Shown here: one piece after another, positions 15,254 through 23,210 of the stretch | How the letters are laid out: each line of letters begins with the position of its first letter | Position numbering within the stretch: the stretch's first letter is position 1 | From: Nocardioides limicola | GTDB lineage: Bacteria; Actinomycetota; Actinomycetes; Propionibacteriales; Nocardioidaceae | Reading direction: 5' to 3' | Assembly (NCBI RefSeq): GCF_016827675.1 | Contig: NZ_JAERJA010000006.1 | Span: 62,001 to 126,000, forward strand | DNA length: 64,000 bases | Notes under the pieces: generated by a model | What the model saw: only the letters and a program-made list of their open reading frames with translations | The model's database searches: none | What the model was told of the DNA's origin: nothing | Made by a program: the position numbers and the translations under genes

Positions 15254-17803
15254 ATGGAGAGGCCGTGGCCGCTCATCGGCCGGGACGAGGAGCTGCGCAA
15301 GGTTGCGGCGGCGATCCGGCCGGGTGCGGCGGGGATCGTAGTGGCGGGCCCGGCCGGGGTGGGCAAGACCCGGCTCGCCGGCGAGGCGCTAGCGGTTCCC
15401 GAGGGACGGGGAGCGACCGTCGTCTGGGCCCACGGCAGCACGGCGGCCCGGCCGCTGCCCCTCGGTGCGTTCGCCGGCCTGCTCGACGTCCAGGCCGGCG
15501 ACGCCGCAGAGATCATCGGCCGGGCGCTGGACCAGCTCACCCGGCAACGGCCGCTGGTGCTGGCCGTCGACGACGCGCACCTGCTCGACGAGCACTCCGC
15601 GATCGTGCTGCACCGCGTCGTCGTTCGGCAGCTTGCACCGGTCGTGGTCACCCTCCGGACCGGGGAACAGGCACACGACACGGTGACGTCTCTGTGGAAG
15701 GACGACCACCTCCCGCGTCTGAATCTGGCCCCCCTGGACGCCGCCGAGACCACCGGCCTGGTCGCGCGGGTGCTCGGCGGTCCGGTCGAGTCGGCCTCCG
15801 CGCACCGGCTGTGGACCTTGACCGAAGGCAGCCCGCTGTTCCTGCGGCATCTCCTGGCCGGTGAAGTGGCGGCAGGCCGGTTCACCCCGGCGTCCGGGAT
15901 CTGGCGGTGGACCAGCGAGCCGACGATCTCCCCGGAGCTTGCCGGCCTCCTCGAGCACGAGATCGGCAGCCTGGCGGCGGGGGTGCAGGACGTGGTGGAC
16001 CTGGTCGCGCTGGCCGAGCCGGTGGCGGTCCCGACGTTGTCCGCGCTGACCTCGTCTGCGGACCTCGAACAGGCCGAGGACCGGGGCCTGGTGCGCACCG
16101 ACGGGCTGGTCGCCAGGCTGGCGCACCCGCTGTACGGGGAGGTCCGCCGCGCCGCCATGGGTACGCTGCGCGCCCGCCGGCTGCGCGGCCGGGTCGCGCA
16201 GACCCTGGACGCGGCGCCGGACCCGATCCCCCGAGCCGTGCTCACCCTCGACTCCGACCTGCCCCCCGAACCCGCGCTGTTCCTGCAGGCGGCCGAGGCT
16301 GCGACTCGGATGTACGACCTGCCGCTGGCCGAGCGGCTGGCCCGCGAGGCCGCCGCTACCGGCGATCCTGTCGCTCGGCTGGTGCACGCCGCTGCGCTGT
16401 CCTGGCTCAGCCGCGGTGACGAGGCCGAGGCGATCCTCACCGACCTCGCGGCGAGCTCCTCGGACCCGGCGACTCTCGCGCTGGTGCAGCTGCACCGCGC
16501 CGGCAACCTGCTGTGGACGATGGCCCGGCCCGACGAGGCACGCGAGGCGCTGGCCGCGGCCGAGGCCACCGGAGCGGCTCCGCTTCACGTCGCTGGGATG
16601 TCGCTCGCCCTGGCCGCCGCGGGCGGTGACCTTCCGCCCGTGCTCGCCCGCGGTCCGGAGCTCCTGCAGGAGGAGCTGCCCGACGACCTGGCCCGCATCC
16701 TGGTCGCCTCCGCGGTGTCCGCAGCGGCTGCGGTCACCGGCGGGCGCGAACTGCTCGACGAGGCCGCACTCGTGGGCGGGCTCACCGCCGACCGGGTGCC
16801 CACCGTCATCCCCGGGTTCGGGCTCGCGGACCTCCAGGTGCTCGGTCACCGGCTCGCGGGGACACCAGACCGGGCCCACGCCCAGGCCCGGAGAATGCAG
16901 GCCGCCTCGGTTGACCTCCCCGGCCCGGCCAGGCTGATGGGGCTGGTCGTTGCCGGTCACGCCGCCCTCGCGGGCGGGCAGCTCGGCGACGCGTCGCGGC
17001 TGCTGCGCGAGGCGTGGGCCGGGCTGGCGGACTCGGGGCACGAGTTCCGCTTCCGCTGCCGCACCCTGTTGGCGACCACCTTCGCCCAGGCCGGCCAAGC
17101 GGCGCAGGCCGCTCCCCTCCTGGACGGCATCGCCGCCGGGCAACATCCGGCGTACCGGATCTACGAGCCCGACGACCTCCTAGCGCGGGCGTGGGGAGCG
17201 GCCGCCGAAGGTGCGACGACCGAGGCGCTCGGCCACGCCCTCGCCGCGGCCGGCCTCGCCCATGAGAACGGGGCTCCCGCCTACGAGGTGCTCGCCTGGC
17301 AGACCGCGGTCCAGTTCGGCGACGCGACCGAGGCGCTTCCCCGCCTCACGGCACTAGCCGAGTTGAGCCCTCGGGCCGGGGTGGCCCACGCCCATGCCCG
17401 GGCATGGGCTGACCAGGACGCTCAGGCCCTGCTCGCTACGGCCGACGCCTGGACCCGCCTCGGCGATCTCCTGGCCGCCGGCGACGCAGCGGCTCAGGCG
17501 GCCGACGTACATCGTCGGCAGGGGCGGCAGGGTTCGGCGCTCTCCGCCGCGGCTCTCGCCGAGAAGCTGGCCGGCCGGTCCGGCGCCCGCACCCCGGCCC
17601 TTGCGATCGCGGCTCGACCGCTGCCGCTGAGCCCCCGCGAGCGCGAGATCGCCGCGCTGGCCGCCCGGGGGTTGACGAACAAGGACATCGCCGAGCGGCT
17701 GACCGTGTCGGTGCGGACGGTTGAGGGGCATCTCTACCGCGCCTGCCTCAAGCTCGACCTCTCCACGCGCACGGCACTGGCCGACGTTCTCGGAGACGAG
17801 TAG
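15254..17803 (+). CDS. LAL-type LuxR regulator with AAA ATPase domain
   Basis: An 849-residue large ATP-binding LuxR (LAL/MalT-like) regulator. Walker A is GPAGVGKTRLAG (residues ~34-45), Walker B is LAVDDAHLLDEHS (~102-112). A long alanine-rich helical region of TPR-like repeats spans ~300-770, and the C-terminal GerE HTH is LSPREREIAALAARGLTNKD followed by SVRTVEGHLYRACLKL. It would bind an inducer and ATP, oligomerise and activate transcription. Near-identical 18-bp sites flank the gene: one before its own start, one before the cupin gene, which suggests autoregulation and control of the cupin. Confidence 0.9.
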   Translation: MERPWPLIGRDEELRKVAAAIRPGAAGIVVAGPAGVGKTRLAGEALAVPEGRGATVVWAHGSTAARPLPLGAFAGLLDVQAGDAAEIIGRALDQLTRQRPLVLAVDDAHLLDEHSAIVLHRVVVRQLAPVVVTLRTGEQAHDTVTSLWKDDHLPRLNLAPLDAAETTGLVARVLGGPVESASAHRLWTLTEGSPLFLRHLLAGEVAAGRFTPASGIWRWTSEPTISPELAGLLEHEIGSLAAGVQDVVDLVALAEPVAVPTLSALTSSADLEQAEDRGLVRTDGLVARLAHPLYGEVRRAAMGTLRARRLRGRVAQTLDAAPDPIPRAVLTLDSDLPPEPALFLQAAEAATRMYDLPLAERLAREAAATGDPVARLVHAAALSWLSRGDEAEAILTDLAASSSDPATLALVQLHRAGNLLWTMARPDEAREALAAAEATGAAPLHVAGMSLALAAAGGDLPPVLARGPELLQEELPDDLARILVASAVSAAAAVTGGRELLDEAALVGGLTADRVPTVIPGFGLADLQVLGHRLAGTPDRAHAQARRMQAASVDLPGPARLMGLVVAGHAALAGGQLGDASRLLREAWAGLADSGHEFRFRCRTLLATTFAQAGQAAQAAPLLDGIAAGQHPAYRIYEPDDLLARAWGAAAEGATTEALGHALAAAGLAHENGAPAYEVLAWQTAVQFGDATEALPRLTALAELSPRAGVAHAHARAWADQDAQALLATADAWTRLGDLLAAGDAAAQAADVHRRQGRQGSALSAAALAEKLAGRSGARTPALAIAARPLPLSPREREIAALAARGLTNKDIAERLTVSVRTVEGHLYRACLKLDLSTRTALADVLGDE

Positions 17804-17814
17804 CGCACTACTCG
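17797..17814. promoter_or_regulatory. Candidate LAL regulator operator (copy 2), upstream of cupin gene
   Basis: CGAGTAGCGCACTACTCG has 7-bp inverted arms around CGCA. It overlaps the LAL stop codon and lies 56 bp upstream of the cupin ATG. 17 of 18 bases match the reverse complement of the site before the LAL gene. Confidence 0.6.
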
Positions 17815-17869
17815 CTCCCTTGGCGCTCCGCCGCCGGAGGCTGTTCACACCCCAGCCAGAGGAGGAGCC

Positions 17870-18316
17870 ATGATCCCCATCCACGTCCGGCCCGGAGAAG
17901 GCCGGCACTACCCCATGATCGACGGCGACCACATCGCGAAGGCTGCCGTCCAGGACGACCGCGGAGCCTTCGAGGTCTTCGAGGTGATCGCGCCCGCCGC
18001 GCCGATGGCGCCCCCGCACGTCTCGCCGTGGACCAGCGTTCTGTTCCTGCTCCAGGGTCGAGTCACCGCACTCGTCGGCGCGACGTCGTACGACGTGGAG
18101 CCTGGCGGGTTGATCGTCTTCCCGGCCGGGACACCAAGCACCTTCGAAGTCGTCGGCGAGTCCGCCCGGTTCCTGGCGATCACCTCCGGTGACGGCGCCG
18201 GGCGGTTCTTCGCCGACTTCGCCGGCTCCGTTCCAGCGGACCGGCCGGTCGAGGACTCGATGGCGGCGATTCTGTCGGTGACCAGACGTCACGGCGTCGA
18301 GTTGGCGGGCGCGTAG
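17870..18316 (+). CDS. Cupin domain protein
   Basis: A 148-residue single-cupin protein. Cupin motif 1 appears as PMAPPHVSPWTSVLFLLQG, motif 2 as VEPGGLIVFPAGTPSTFEV. Some family metal ligands are retained (one His and a Glu-like position are unclear), so an enzymatic or a binding role are both possible. It has a strong Shine-Dalgarno (AGGAGGAG) and is preceded by the 18-bp site shared with the LAL regulator, its likely activator. Substrate unknown. Confidence 0.75.
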   Translation: MIPIHVRPGEGRHYPMIDGDHIAKAAVQDDRGAFEVFEVIAPAAPMAPPHVSPWTSVLFLLQGRVTALVGATSYDVEPGGLIVFPAGTPSTFEVVGESARFLAITSGDGAGRFFADFAGSVPADRPVEDSMAAILSVTRRHGVELAGA

Positions 18317-18364
18317 GTCGCACCTGGGCCCGGAGGGGCAGGCGCCGGCGAGTCTTCCACGGCC

Positions 18365-19033
18365 CTAGCCCATGCCCGCGTCGCGGGCGCGGATGATCGC
18401 CTCGTGTCGGTCCGCCACCTGGAGCTTGGTCAGCACGTTGGAGACGTAGTTGCGCACGGTCTTCGGTCGGAGGCTGAGGCGGCGGGCTATCTCTGCGTTC
18501 CCGAGTCCGGTCGCCACCAACTCCAGGATGTCGTGCTCGCGCGCGGACAGTTCCACGAACGGTCCACGCGGGGCGGACGAACGGCGCTCGGCCACCAGGC
18601 CGAGCAGTCGCTGGGCCACGGACGGGGAGAACATGGCCTCGCCGATGGCGACCGCACGGATCGCAGCGACGATCCTCGCCGGGTCCGCATCCTTGAGCAG
18701 ATAGCCGCGCGCGCCGGCACGCATCGCCGCGAACACCGTCTCATCGTCCAGCATCGTCAGCACGAGGATGCCTGCCTGCGGGTTGCTGTGGGACAACTCG
18801 ACGATCAGGTCGATCCCGGAGACGTCGGGCAGCTTCAGGTCGACCACGACGACCTCGGGCGCCAGCCCGGACACGAGGGTCGCCGCCTCCCGACCGGTGC
18901 CGGCCTCGCCCACGACGACGATGTCCGGCTCGCGTTCGAGGCGGGTGCGGAGCCCGAGCCGGAACGTCGGGTGGTCCTCGACAAGGACTACCTCGATCAG
19001 GTCCGGGTCGGGGTTCACCGGCTCGGTCGTCAT
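18365..19033 (-). CDS. NarL/FixJ family response regulator
   Basis: A 222-residue response regulator. The receiver domain has phospho-acceptor Asp65 (VVVVDLKLPD), acidic pocket VEDH, and the Thr/Lys positions in VLTMLDDE and YLLKDADP. The C-terminal LuxR HTH is LSAREHDILELVATGLGNAE and then KTVRNYVSNVLTKLQV. Its start overlaps the stop of the histidine kinase (ATGA), so kinase and regulator are translated together. Target genes unknown. Confidence 0.92.
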   Translation of the reverse strand: MTTEPVNPDPDLIEVVLVEDHPTFRLGLRTRLEREPDIVVVGEAGTGREAATLVSGLAPEVVVVDLKLPDVSGIDLIVELSHSNPQAGILVLTMLDDETVFAAMRAGARGYLLKDADPARIVAAIRAVAIGEAMFSPSVAQRLLGLVAERRSSAPRGPFVELSAREHDILELVATGLGNAEIARRLSLRPKTVRNYVSNVLTKLQVADRHEAIIRARDAGMG

Positions 19034-21090
19034 AACGGGATCCTGGCACGGACACAGGTCCCGCCGCCGGCTGCCGGACCGGTCGCGAACTCGCCGCCGA
19101 GCTCCTGGGCGCGGCGCAGCATGGACGTCATCCCCGCGCCAGGAACGGCGTCACCGAGACCCCGGCCGTCGTCGATGACGCTCAGGTGCACTGCTCCGTC
19201 CGCGACCAGCACCCCCACCGTGCAGTGGGTCGCCGCGCCATGCCGGGCGGCGTTGGTGAGGCTCTCCTGCACGATCCTGAGCACCGCCACCTCGACGGCG
19301 GCGGAGATCTCGGCGTGGGCGATGTCCAGGCTCACCTCGACGGGGAGACCGGAACCGGTGAATCGGTCGGCCACAGTGCGCAGCGCCACTGCCAGGCCAC
19401 CGGCATCGAGGGCTGCGGGTCGCAGGTCGTGGGCGATCCGACGGATCTCGGCGAGAGCCTCATGAGTCATCGCGTCGAGCTGCTCCAGCTCGACGACCGG
19501 CTCGCCGCGCTGGCTGGCCTCATGTTTGAGCTTGTCCATCGCCAGGAGTTGGGTCGCCAGCAGGGGTCCCACCCCGTCGTGCAGATCGGAGCGAAGGCGG
19601 CGCCGCTCGTCCTCCCGCGCGGTCGCTGCGGTGGCCCGCGCCTCCTTGAGTTCGCGCGCCTCCTCCTCGGCCAACAGGACCAACGAAACGAAGGGCAGCA
19701 CCTCGTGCAGGGTCCGCTGATCGGCCGCAGTCAGTCGCGCCCGCCCTTCGGGGGCGCACAGGTGTACCTCCCCCACTTTCAGGCCGTCGGCCTGGAGGAC
19801 CTCGTGCCGGTGAACCCGCTGGCAGGGCGTGCCGTGATCCGAGACGGCGACTCCCTCCGCGTCGAGAACCGCGACATAGGGCGAGGCCATCACCGAGGCG
19901 AGGGATGCGGCCAGGTTCTCCGCGCCGCCGCTGGCGGGGGATATCGTCCGGGCGAGCTCGGCGGCCGCCGCACCGGGCGTGGCGCGCGAACCGAGAAGCC
20001 GAGTCCGCAGCCGCCCCCGCGCCTGGAAGGCTGCCAGGCCTCCGAGGAGGCCGAGCAGACCCACGATCAGGGCACCCAGCAGTGACGCCATCACCCCCGA
20101 GATCACCACGCTCGCGACCGCAACCGTGGCGACGTACACGCCGGCGACCAGCACCAGGGCGACCGCGTAGACCGTCGCTCGCCGGACCACGACGTCGACG
20201 TCATAGAGGCGATGCTTCATCAGTGCCAACCCCACGCCGAGCACGATCAGGCCGATGGCGCCGTAGTCCACCACCACCAACACCATCTGGACCGCGCCGA
20301 GCCAGCCGCCCAGGCCGGCGGCGATGGCCAGGCATTGGTTAGCAACCAGCACCACGATGCCCAACAGCGGCCACTTGCTCTGCTGGCGGGCGGTCCAGTC
20401 GGACACCCGGAGGTAGCGATGGACCGGCACGCCCAGGACGTAGGCGACGAAAACCAGGTCGAACGCGAGATTCGCGGCCTCCCATCCCTCCGGCCCGAAG
20501 CGACCGATCACCTCTCGCGCCGCGAAGAGCCCCACGACCCCCGGCCAAGCCCACCGCAGCCAACGAGGTGACCAGGTCCCGGTAGGAAAGAGCCCGAGGA
20601 ACACCACGACGAGAGCGCCGACGGCGACGAGCACCCACCCGCGCTCCTCGCCACCGAACGGCCCGGCGGCCGTTGCGAGGACCAGGAAGGAGGTGACCAG
20701 GGAGACCGGCTGGTCGGGGGCGTGACGGACCAGGGCGAGCGCCACCCCGATGCTGAGTGCCAGGGTGGCCCAGCACAGCAGGATGACGACCAGGGCCCAG
20801 CTCGTCTCGGACATCCGCAGGGACTCGAGCAGCGCCAGGGTCTCGGAGGTGGGTTGCTCGAAGGTGCTGCACAGCTCCTCGCGGCACGGCGCGGAGAACC
20901 GCCGTACGGCGGTGGGAGTACGGGCGATCGCGTAGGCGACCGTCGCAACGCAGGCCAGGACCACTACCGATCGCCCGGCGGTCGCTCGTGGCGACCCCGC
21001 GACCCTCCCGGGGTCGACCGCCGAGCGCCCGGACTCCGGGGAGACCCCTCCGGGGTGGTCGGATGTCACGCCCTCGGGACGGCGGTTCAC
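19030..21090 (-). CDS. NarX-type sensor histidine kinase
   Basis: A 686-residue membrane kinase. The N-terminal ~350 residues contain many hydrophobic segments (for example VVILLCWATLALSIGVALAL), then a GAF-like or linker region, a HisKA_3 dimerisation helix with His504 in RSDLHDGVGPLLATQL, and an ATPase domain with the N-box VQESLTNAARHG and G-box SVIDDGRGLG. Signal is probably membrane-associated. GTG start at 21090 overlaps the stop of the upstream membrane-protein gene (GTGA); its stop overlaps the response regulator start. Confidence 0.9.
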   Translation of the reverse strand: MNRRPEGVTSDHPGGVSPESGRSAVDPGRVAGSPRATAGRSVVVLACVATVAYAIARTPTAVRRFSAPCREELCSTFEQPTSETLALLESLRMSETSWALVVILLCWATLALSIGVALALVRHAPDQPVSLVTSFLVLATAAGPFGGEERGWVLVAVGALVVVFLGLFPTGTWSPRWLRWAWPGVVGLFAAREVIGRFGPEGWEAANLAFDLVFVAYVLGVPVHRYLRVSDWTARQQSKWPLLGIVVLVANQCLAIAAGLGGWLGAVQMVLVVVDYGAIGLIVLGVGLALMKHRLYDVDVVVRRATVYAVALVLVAGVYVATVAVASVVISGVMASLLGALIVGLLGLLGGLAAFQARGRLRTRLLGSRATPGAAAAELARTISPASGGAENLAASLASVMASPYVAVLDAEGVAVSDHGTPCQRVHRHEVLQADGLKVGEVHLCAPEGRARLTAADQRTLHEVLPFVSLVLLAEEEARELKEARATAATAREDERRRLRSDLHDGVGPLLATQLLAMDKLKHEASQRGEPVVELEQLDAMTHEALAEIRRIAHDLRPAALDAGGLAVALRTVADRFTGSGLPVEVSLDIAHAEISAAVEVAVLRIVQESLTNAARHGAATHCTVGVLVADGAVHLSVIDDGRGLGDAVPGAGMTSMLRRAQELGGEFATGPAAGGGTCVRARIPL

Positions 21091-21791
21091 CCGATGATCC
21101 TAGCCTCCTGGCGGGTCCTGATCATCGCGATGCCGATCACCATGGCAAGCAGGCAGGCGGCGGCGGGGGGCATCCCGCCGGCGGCCGGGATCGGGGCCAG
21201 CACGGCCACCAGCACGGCGACCGCCGTCACGACAAGGCCGGTGCGGCGGGCGATGTCCAGCCGACGGAGATGGGCCGCGAGCGCGATGACCGCGAGGCAG
21301 CCCGCGATCACCGACACCGCCGTCGTGCTCTTGGCCAGGGCCGGGAAGTTCTCCCGCACCCACGGCATCGCGTCGCCCTCGGCGAGGAGGGAGAGGAACA
21401 GGGCCATGCAGCCCACCCAGGCGACGCCCGCCACCACGGCGGCCCCGCGGGCCAGCGCGCCGCGTCCCCCTGCCTGTCGCGTGACCAGCCAGATGCCCAC
21501 GCCGAACAGGGCGAAGGCGATGATCGTCGGCGAGATGACGCCCAGCTCCAACCACAGCGACGTGTGCTCTTGCGCGATCGGGGCCAGCACGTCCCCGGGA
21601 AGGTCGTGCACGCTGAGACCGAGGCGATCCGCGGCGTCCTGCTCGGCGCGGAACCGGTCGGTGTTCAGCGACACGGCGATGACTCCCGCAGCGAACACCG
21701 GCAGGCTCGCTACCAGCAGCCAGCCGCTGCGGCGGAGAGGGACGGCGTCAGTCCTTGGTTGGACTGAGAGCGGTGGGACGGTCCTGGACAT
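21087..21791 (-). CDS. Multi-pass membrane protein of unknown function
   Basis: A 234-residue protein with about six hydrophobic spans (LLVASLPVFAAGVIAVSL, TIIAFALFGVGIWLV, AVVAGVAWVGCMALFLSLL, VIAGCLAVIALAA and two near the C-terminus). The ~55-residue loop after the first span would face outside. It begins at 21791 after GAGGAGAAG and overlaps the kinase gene downstream. Co-translation with a NarX-type kinase suggests an accessory sensor or a target, but this is inference. I do not recognise a named family. Confidence 0.75.
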   Translation of the reverse strand: MSRTVPPLSVQPRTDAVPLRRSGWLLVASLPVFAAGVIAVSLNTDRFRAEQDAADRLGLSVHDLPGDVLAPIAQEHTSLWLELGVISPTIIAFALFGVGIWLVTRQAGGRGALARGAAVVAGVAWVGCMALFLSLLAEGDAMPWVRENFPALAKSTTAVSVIAGCLAVIALAAHLRRLDIARRTGLVVTAVAVLVAVLAPIPAAGGMPPAAACLLAMVIGIAMIRTRQEARIIG

Positions 21792-21914
21792 GGCTTCTCC
21801 TCGTTGGTCGAGTGCACGGATGCGTGAGCGTCGCAGTCCCGATGTCCCGCTGAACAGGGACAGAACGTCCTGGAGCGATGGGCGTAAAGAGCACGGATGC
21901 GGAGTCGCTGCCAG

Positions 21915-21987
21915 TTGACACTGGCCGGAGCAGGCGTAGCGTTCTAGAGGCCCCATTTCCAATGCGGGTCTGCGGCAGGAGGCCCGC
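21915..21987 (+). promoter_or_regulatory. Conserved promoter and 5' leader hairpin of repeat-protein gene 1
   Basis: TTGACA (21915-21920) and TAGCGT (21937-21942) form a promoter-like pair. The stretch GCAGGCGTAGCGTTCT is identical to the leader of the paralog at 39.3 kb. Downstream, GCGGGTC (21964-21970) and GGCCCGC (21981-21987) can pair as a seven-base stem in RNA, also conserved in the paralog although the loop differs. Confidence 0.55.
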
Positions 21988-22008
21988 TCTCTTCGAAGGG
22001 TTGGTCTC

Positions 22009-22794
22009 ATGCGTACAAACGGTCGCGAACCTCCAGTCTCCTCTGCGCAACGGCCGGTCAGGCGCCGGCTCACCTACGCCAACGTGGTCTCCACGCTGGC
22101 CCTGTTCGCGGCCCTCACCGGCGGCGGCGTCGCCACGGCGTCGCATCTGACCGTGCGCACGAACGACATCGTGAAAGGTGCGGTCACCACCCCGAAACTG
22201 GCCGGTGGCGCTGTCAAGAGCGGCAAGATCGCTGGTGGGGCCGTCACGAGCGGCAAGCTCGCCGGTGGCGCGGTCACGAGCGGCAAGCTCGCCGGTGGCG
22301 CGGTCACGAGCGGCAAGCTCGCGAACAAGGCCGTCACCGCCGCGAAGCGTGCGGCCACCCCCCAGGTGAAGGTCGGCTACGCCCCACAGAACCCGGGCGT
22401 GACCGTCCCCCACCACACGGGGACGCTGGTTCCCTTCAACGTGGAGCAGTTCGACACCGGTGACATGTGGACCGCGTCCCAGGGCAACCGGATCACCATC
22501 AGGACCTCGGGGACCTACCTGGCCATCGGCTCGGGGGTCTGGCAGAGCGGACAGGACGGCGGCACTGAGCGCAACCTCTGCGTGATGGTGTGGACGGCGA
22601 GCAACGCGATCAAGGACGCGGCCTGTCAGCGGGTCGTCCCCACGACGTCGTGGACCCAATCCCAGCACATCCCGCTGCTGATCCAACTCAACGCCGGTGA
22701 CTACCTCAATCTCGAGGCATGGCAGAACAGCGGCGACAACGCCAACCTGCTCAGCCCACAACTCGCGGTGGTGTGGCTCGGTCCGGCCTCCTGA
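22009..22794 (+). CDS. Decapeptide-repeat surface-type protein, paralog 1
   Basis: A 261-residue protein. An Arg-rich start is followed by one hydrophobic segment (YANVVSTLALFAALTGGG, residues ~24-41). Then SHLTVRTNDIVKGAVTTPKL leads into four tandem ten-residue repeats of the type (A)GGAVTSGKL. A C-terminal ~140-residue domain (VGYAPQNPGVTVPHHTG... ending in LAVVWLGPAS) looks like an extracellular beta-sandwich. Membrane-anchored or secreted architecture is inferred. Function unknown; related repeat proteins are common in actinobacteria. The paralog at 39384-40139 has the same domain order and leader. Confidence 0.7.
   Translation: MRTNGREPPVSSAQRPVRRRLTYANVVSTLALFAALTGGGVATASHLTVRTNDIVKGAVTTPKLAGGAVKSGKIAGGAVTSGKLAGGAVTSGKLAGGAVTSGKLANKAVTAAKRAATPQVKVGYAPQNPGVTVPHHTGTLVPFNVEQFDTGDMWTASQGNRITIRTSGTYLAIGSGVWQSGQDGGTERNLCVMVWTASNAIKDAACQRVVPTTSWTQSQHIPLLIQLNAGDYLNLEAWQNSGDNANLLSPQLAVVWLGPAS
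22201..22320 (+). repeat. Four tandem 30-bp coding repeats
   Basis: Units at 22201, 22231, 22261 and 22291. The last two are identical at DNA level and the first two differ at a few positions. Each encodes one AGGAVTSGKL-like decapeptide. Identity of the last pair suggests recent slippage or unequal exchange. Confidence 0.9.
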
Positions 22795-22804
22795 CGAGCG
22801 GCAG

Positions 22805-22838
22805 CACCCCCGCCTCCTCGCGGCCGAGCGCGGGGGTG
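22805..22838 (+). terminator. Hairpin after repeat-protein gene 1
   Basis: CACCCCCGC (22805-22813) and GCGGGGGTG (22830-22838) are perfect 9-bp arms with a 16-base loop, 11 bp after the stop codon. No strong T-tract follows, as is common for actinobacterial terminators. It separates this gene from the catabolic operon. Confidence 0.6.
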
Positions 22839-23087
22839 GTTCGCTAGCCTCGTGTCGCTCACACAAGTGGACTCGGGTTCCCTGGGAACGGTGGACGGCT
22901 ACACGGCCTAGCCGGATCAAAGTCGCGAGCATCCCTCGGGTTGGGTGGCGAGTGGTTGCACCGCTGTGACGCCGCTCTCGCGCAGGCTCGCGAGGCCGCC
23001 GGTCACCGGAGCGTGCCCGTAGCCGGGTGCGCCGCCACGGTCTGGGGCGACTGATCGATCCTCCTAATAAATCGAGCGGGTGTTCGT

Positions 23088-23130
23088 ACTTCACATCGAT
23101 CTATCGGTCTGTTTGGGTAGACCGTGAAGT
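23088..23130. promoter_or_regulatory. Nested inverted repeats upstream of the aromatic-amine operon
   Basis: ACTTCAC (23088-23094) pairs with GTGAAGT (23124-23130), and inside it CGGTCT (23105-23110) pairs with AGACCG (23119-23124). The site lies 80-120 bp before the dioxygenase start in an otherwise gene-free stretch (22839-23210). A regulator binding site or a leader structure are both possible. A clear -10/-35 pair could not be fixed. Confidence 0.4.
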
Positions 23131-23210
23131 TGGCCACATCGGTGGTCGAGCATGTACGTCGAAAAAGCGGGCGAGACCCCCTCACCGGCTAGTGATATGG
23201 AGGCCATGGA

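Noticed and set aside
15389-17146. A 585-codon minus-strand open frame under the LAL regulator
   Set aside because: It is antisense to a gene with clear Walker and HTH motifs; composition is Gly/Arg/Gln-rich without any motif, as expected for a GC-rich shadow.
22201-22320. Possible CRISPR array
   Set aside because: Units are contiguous 30-bp coding repeats without spacers and no cas genes are present. No CRISPR array was seen elsewhere.
21748-23094. A 448-codon minus-strand open frame spanning the repeat-protein gene and its leader
   Set aside because: It crosses a conserved promoter, leader and terminator, and its repeats (ATGELAARDR) are only the antisense of the decapeptide repeats.
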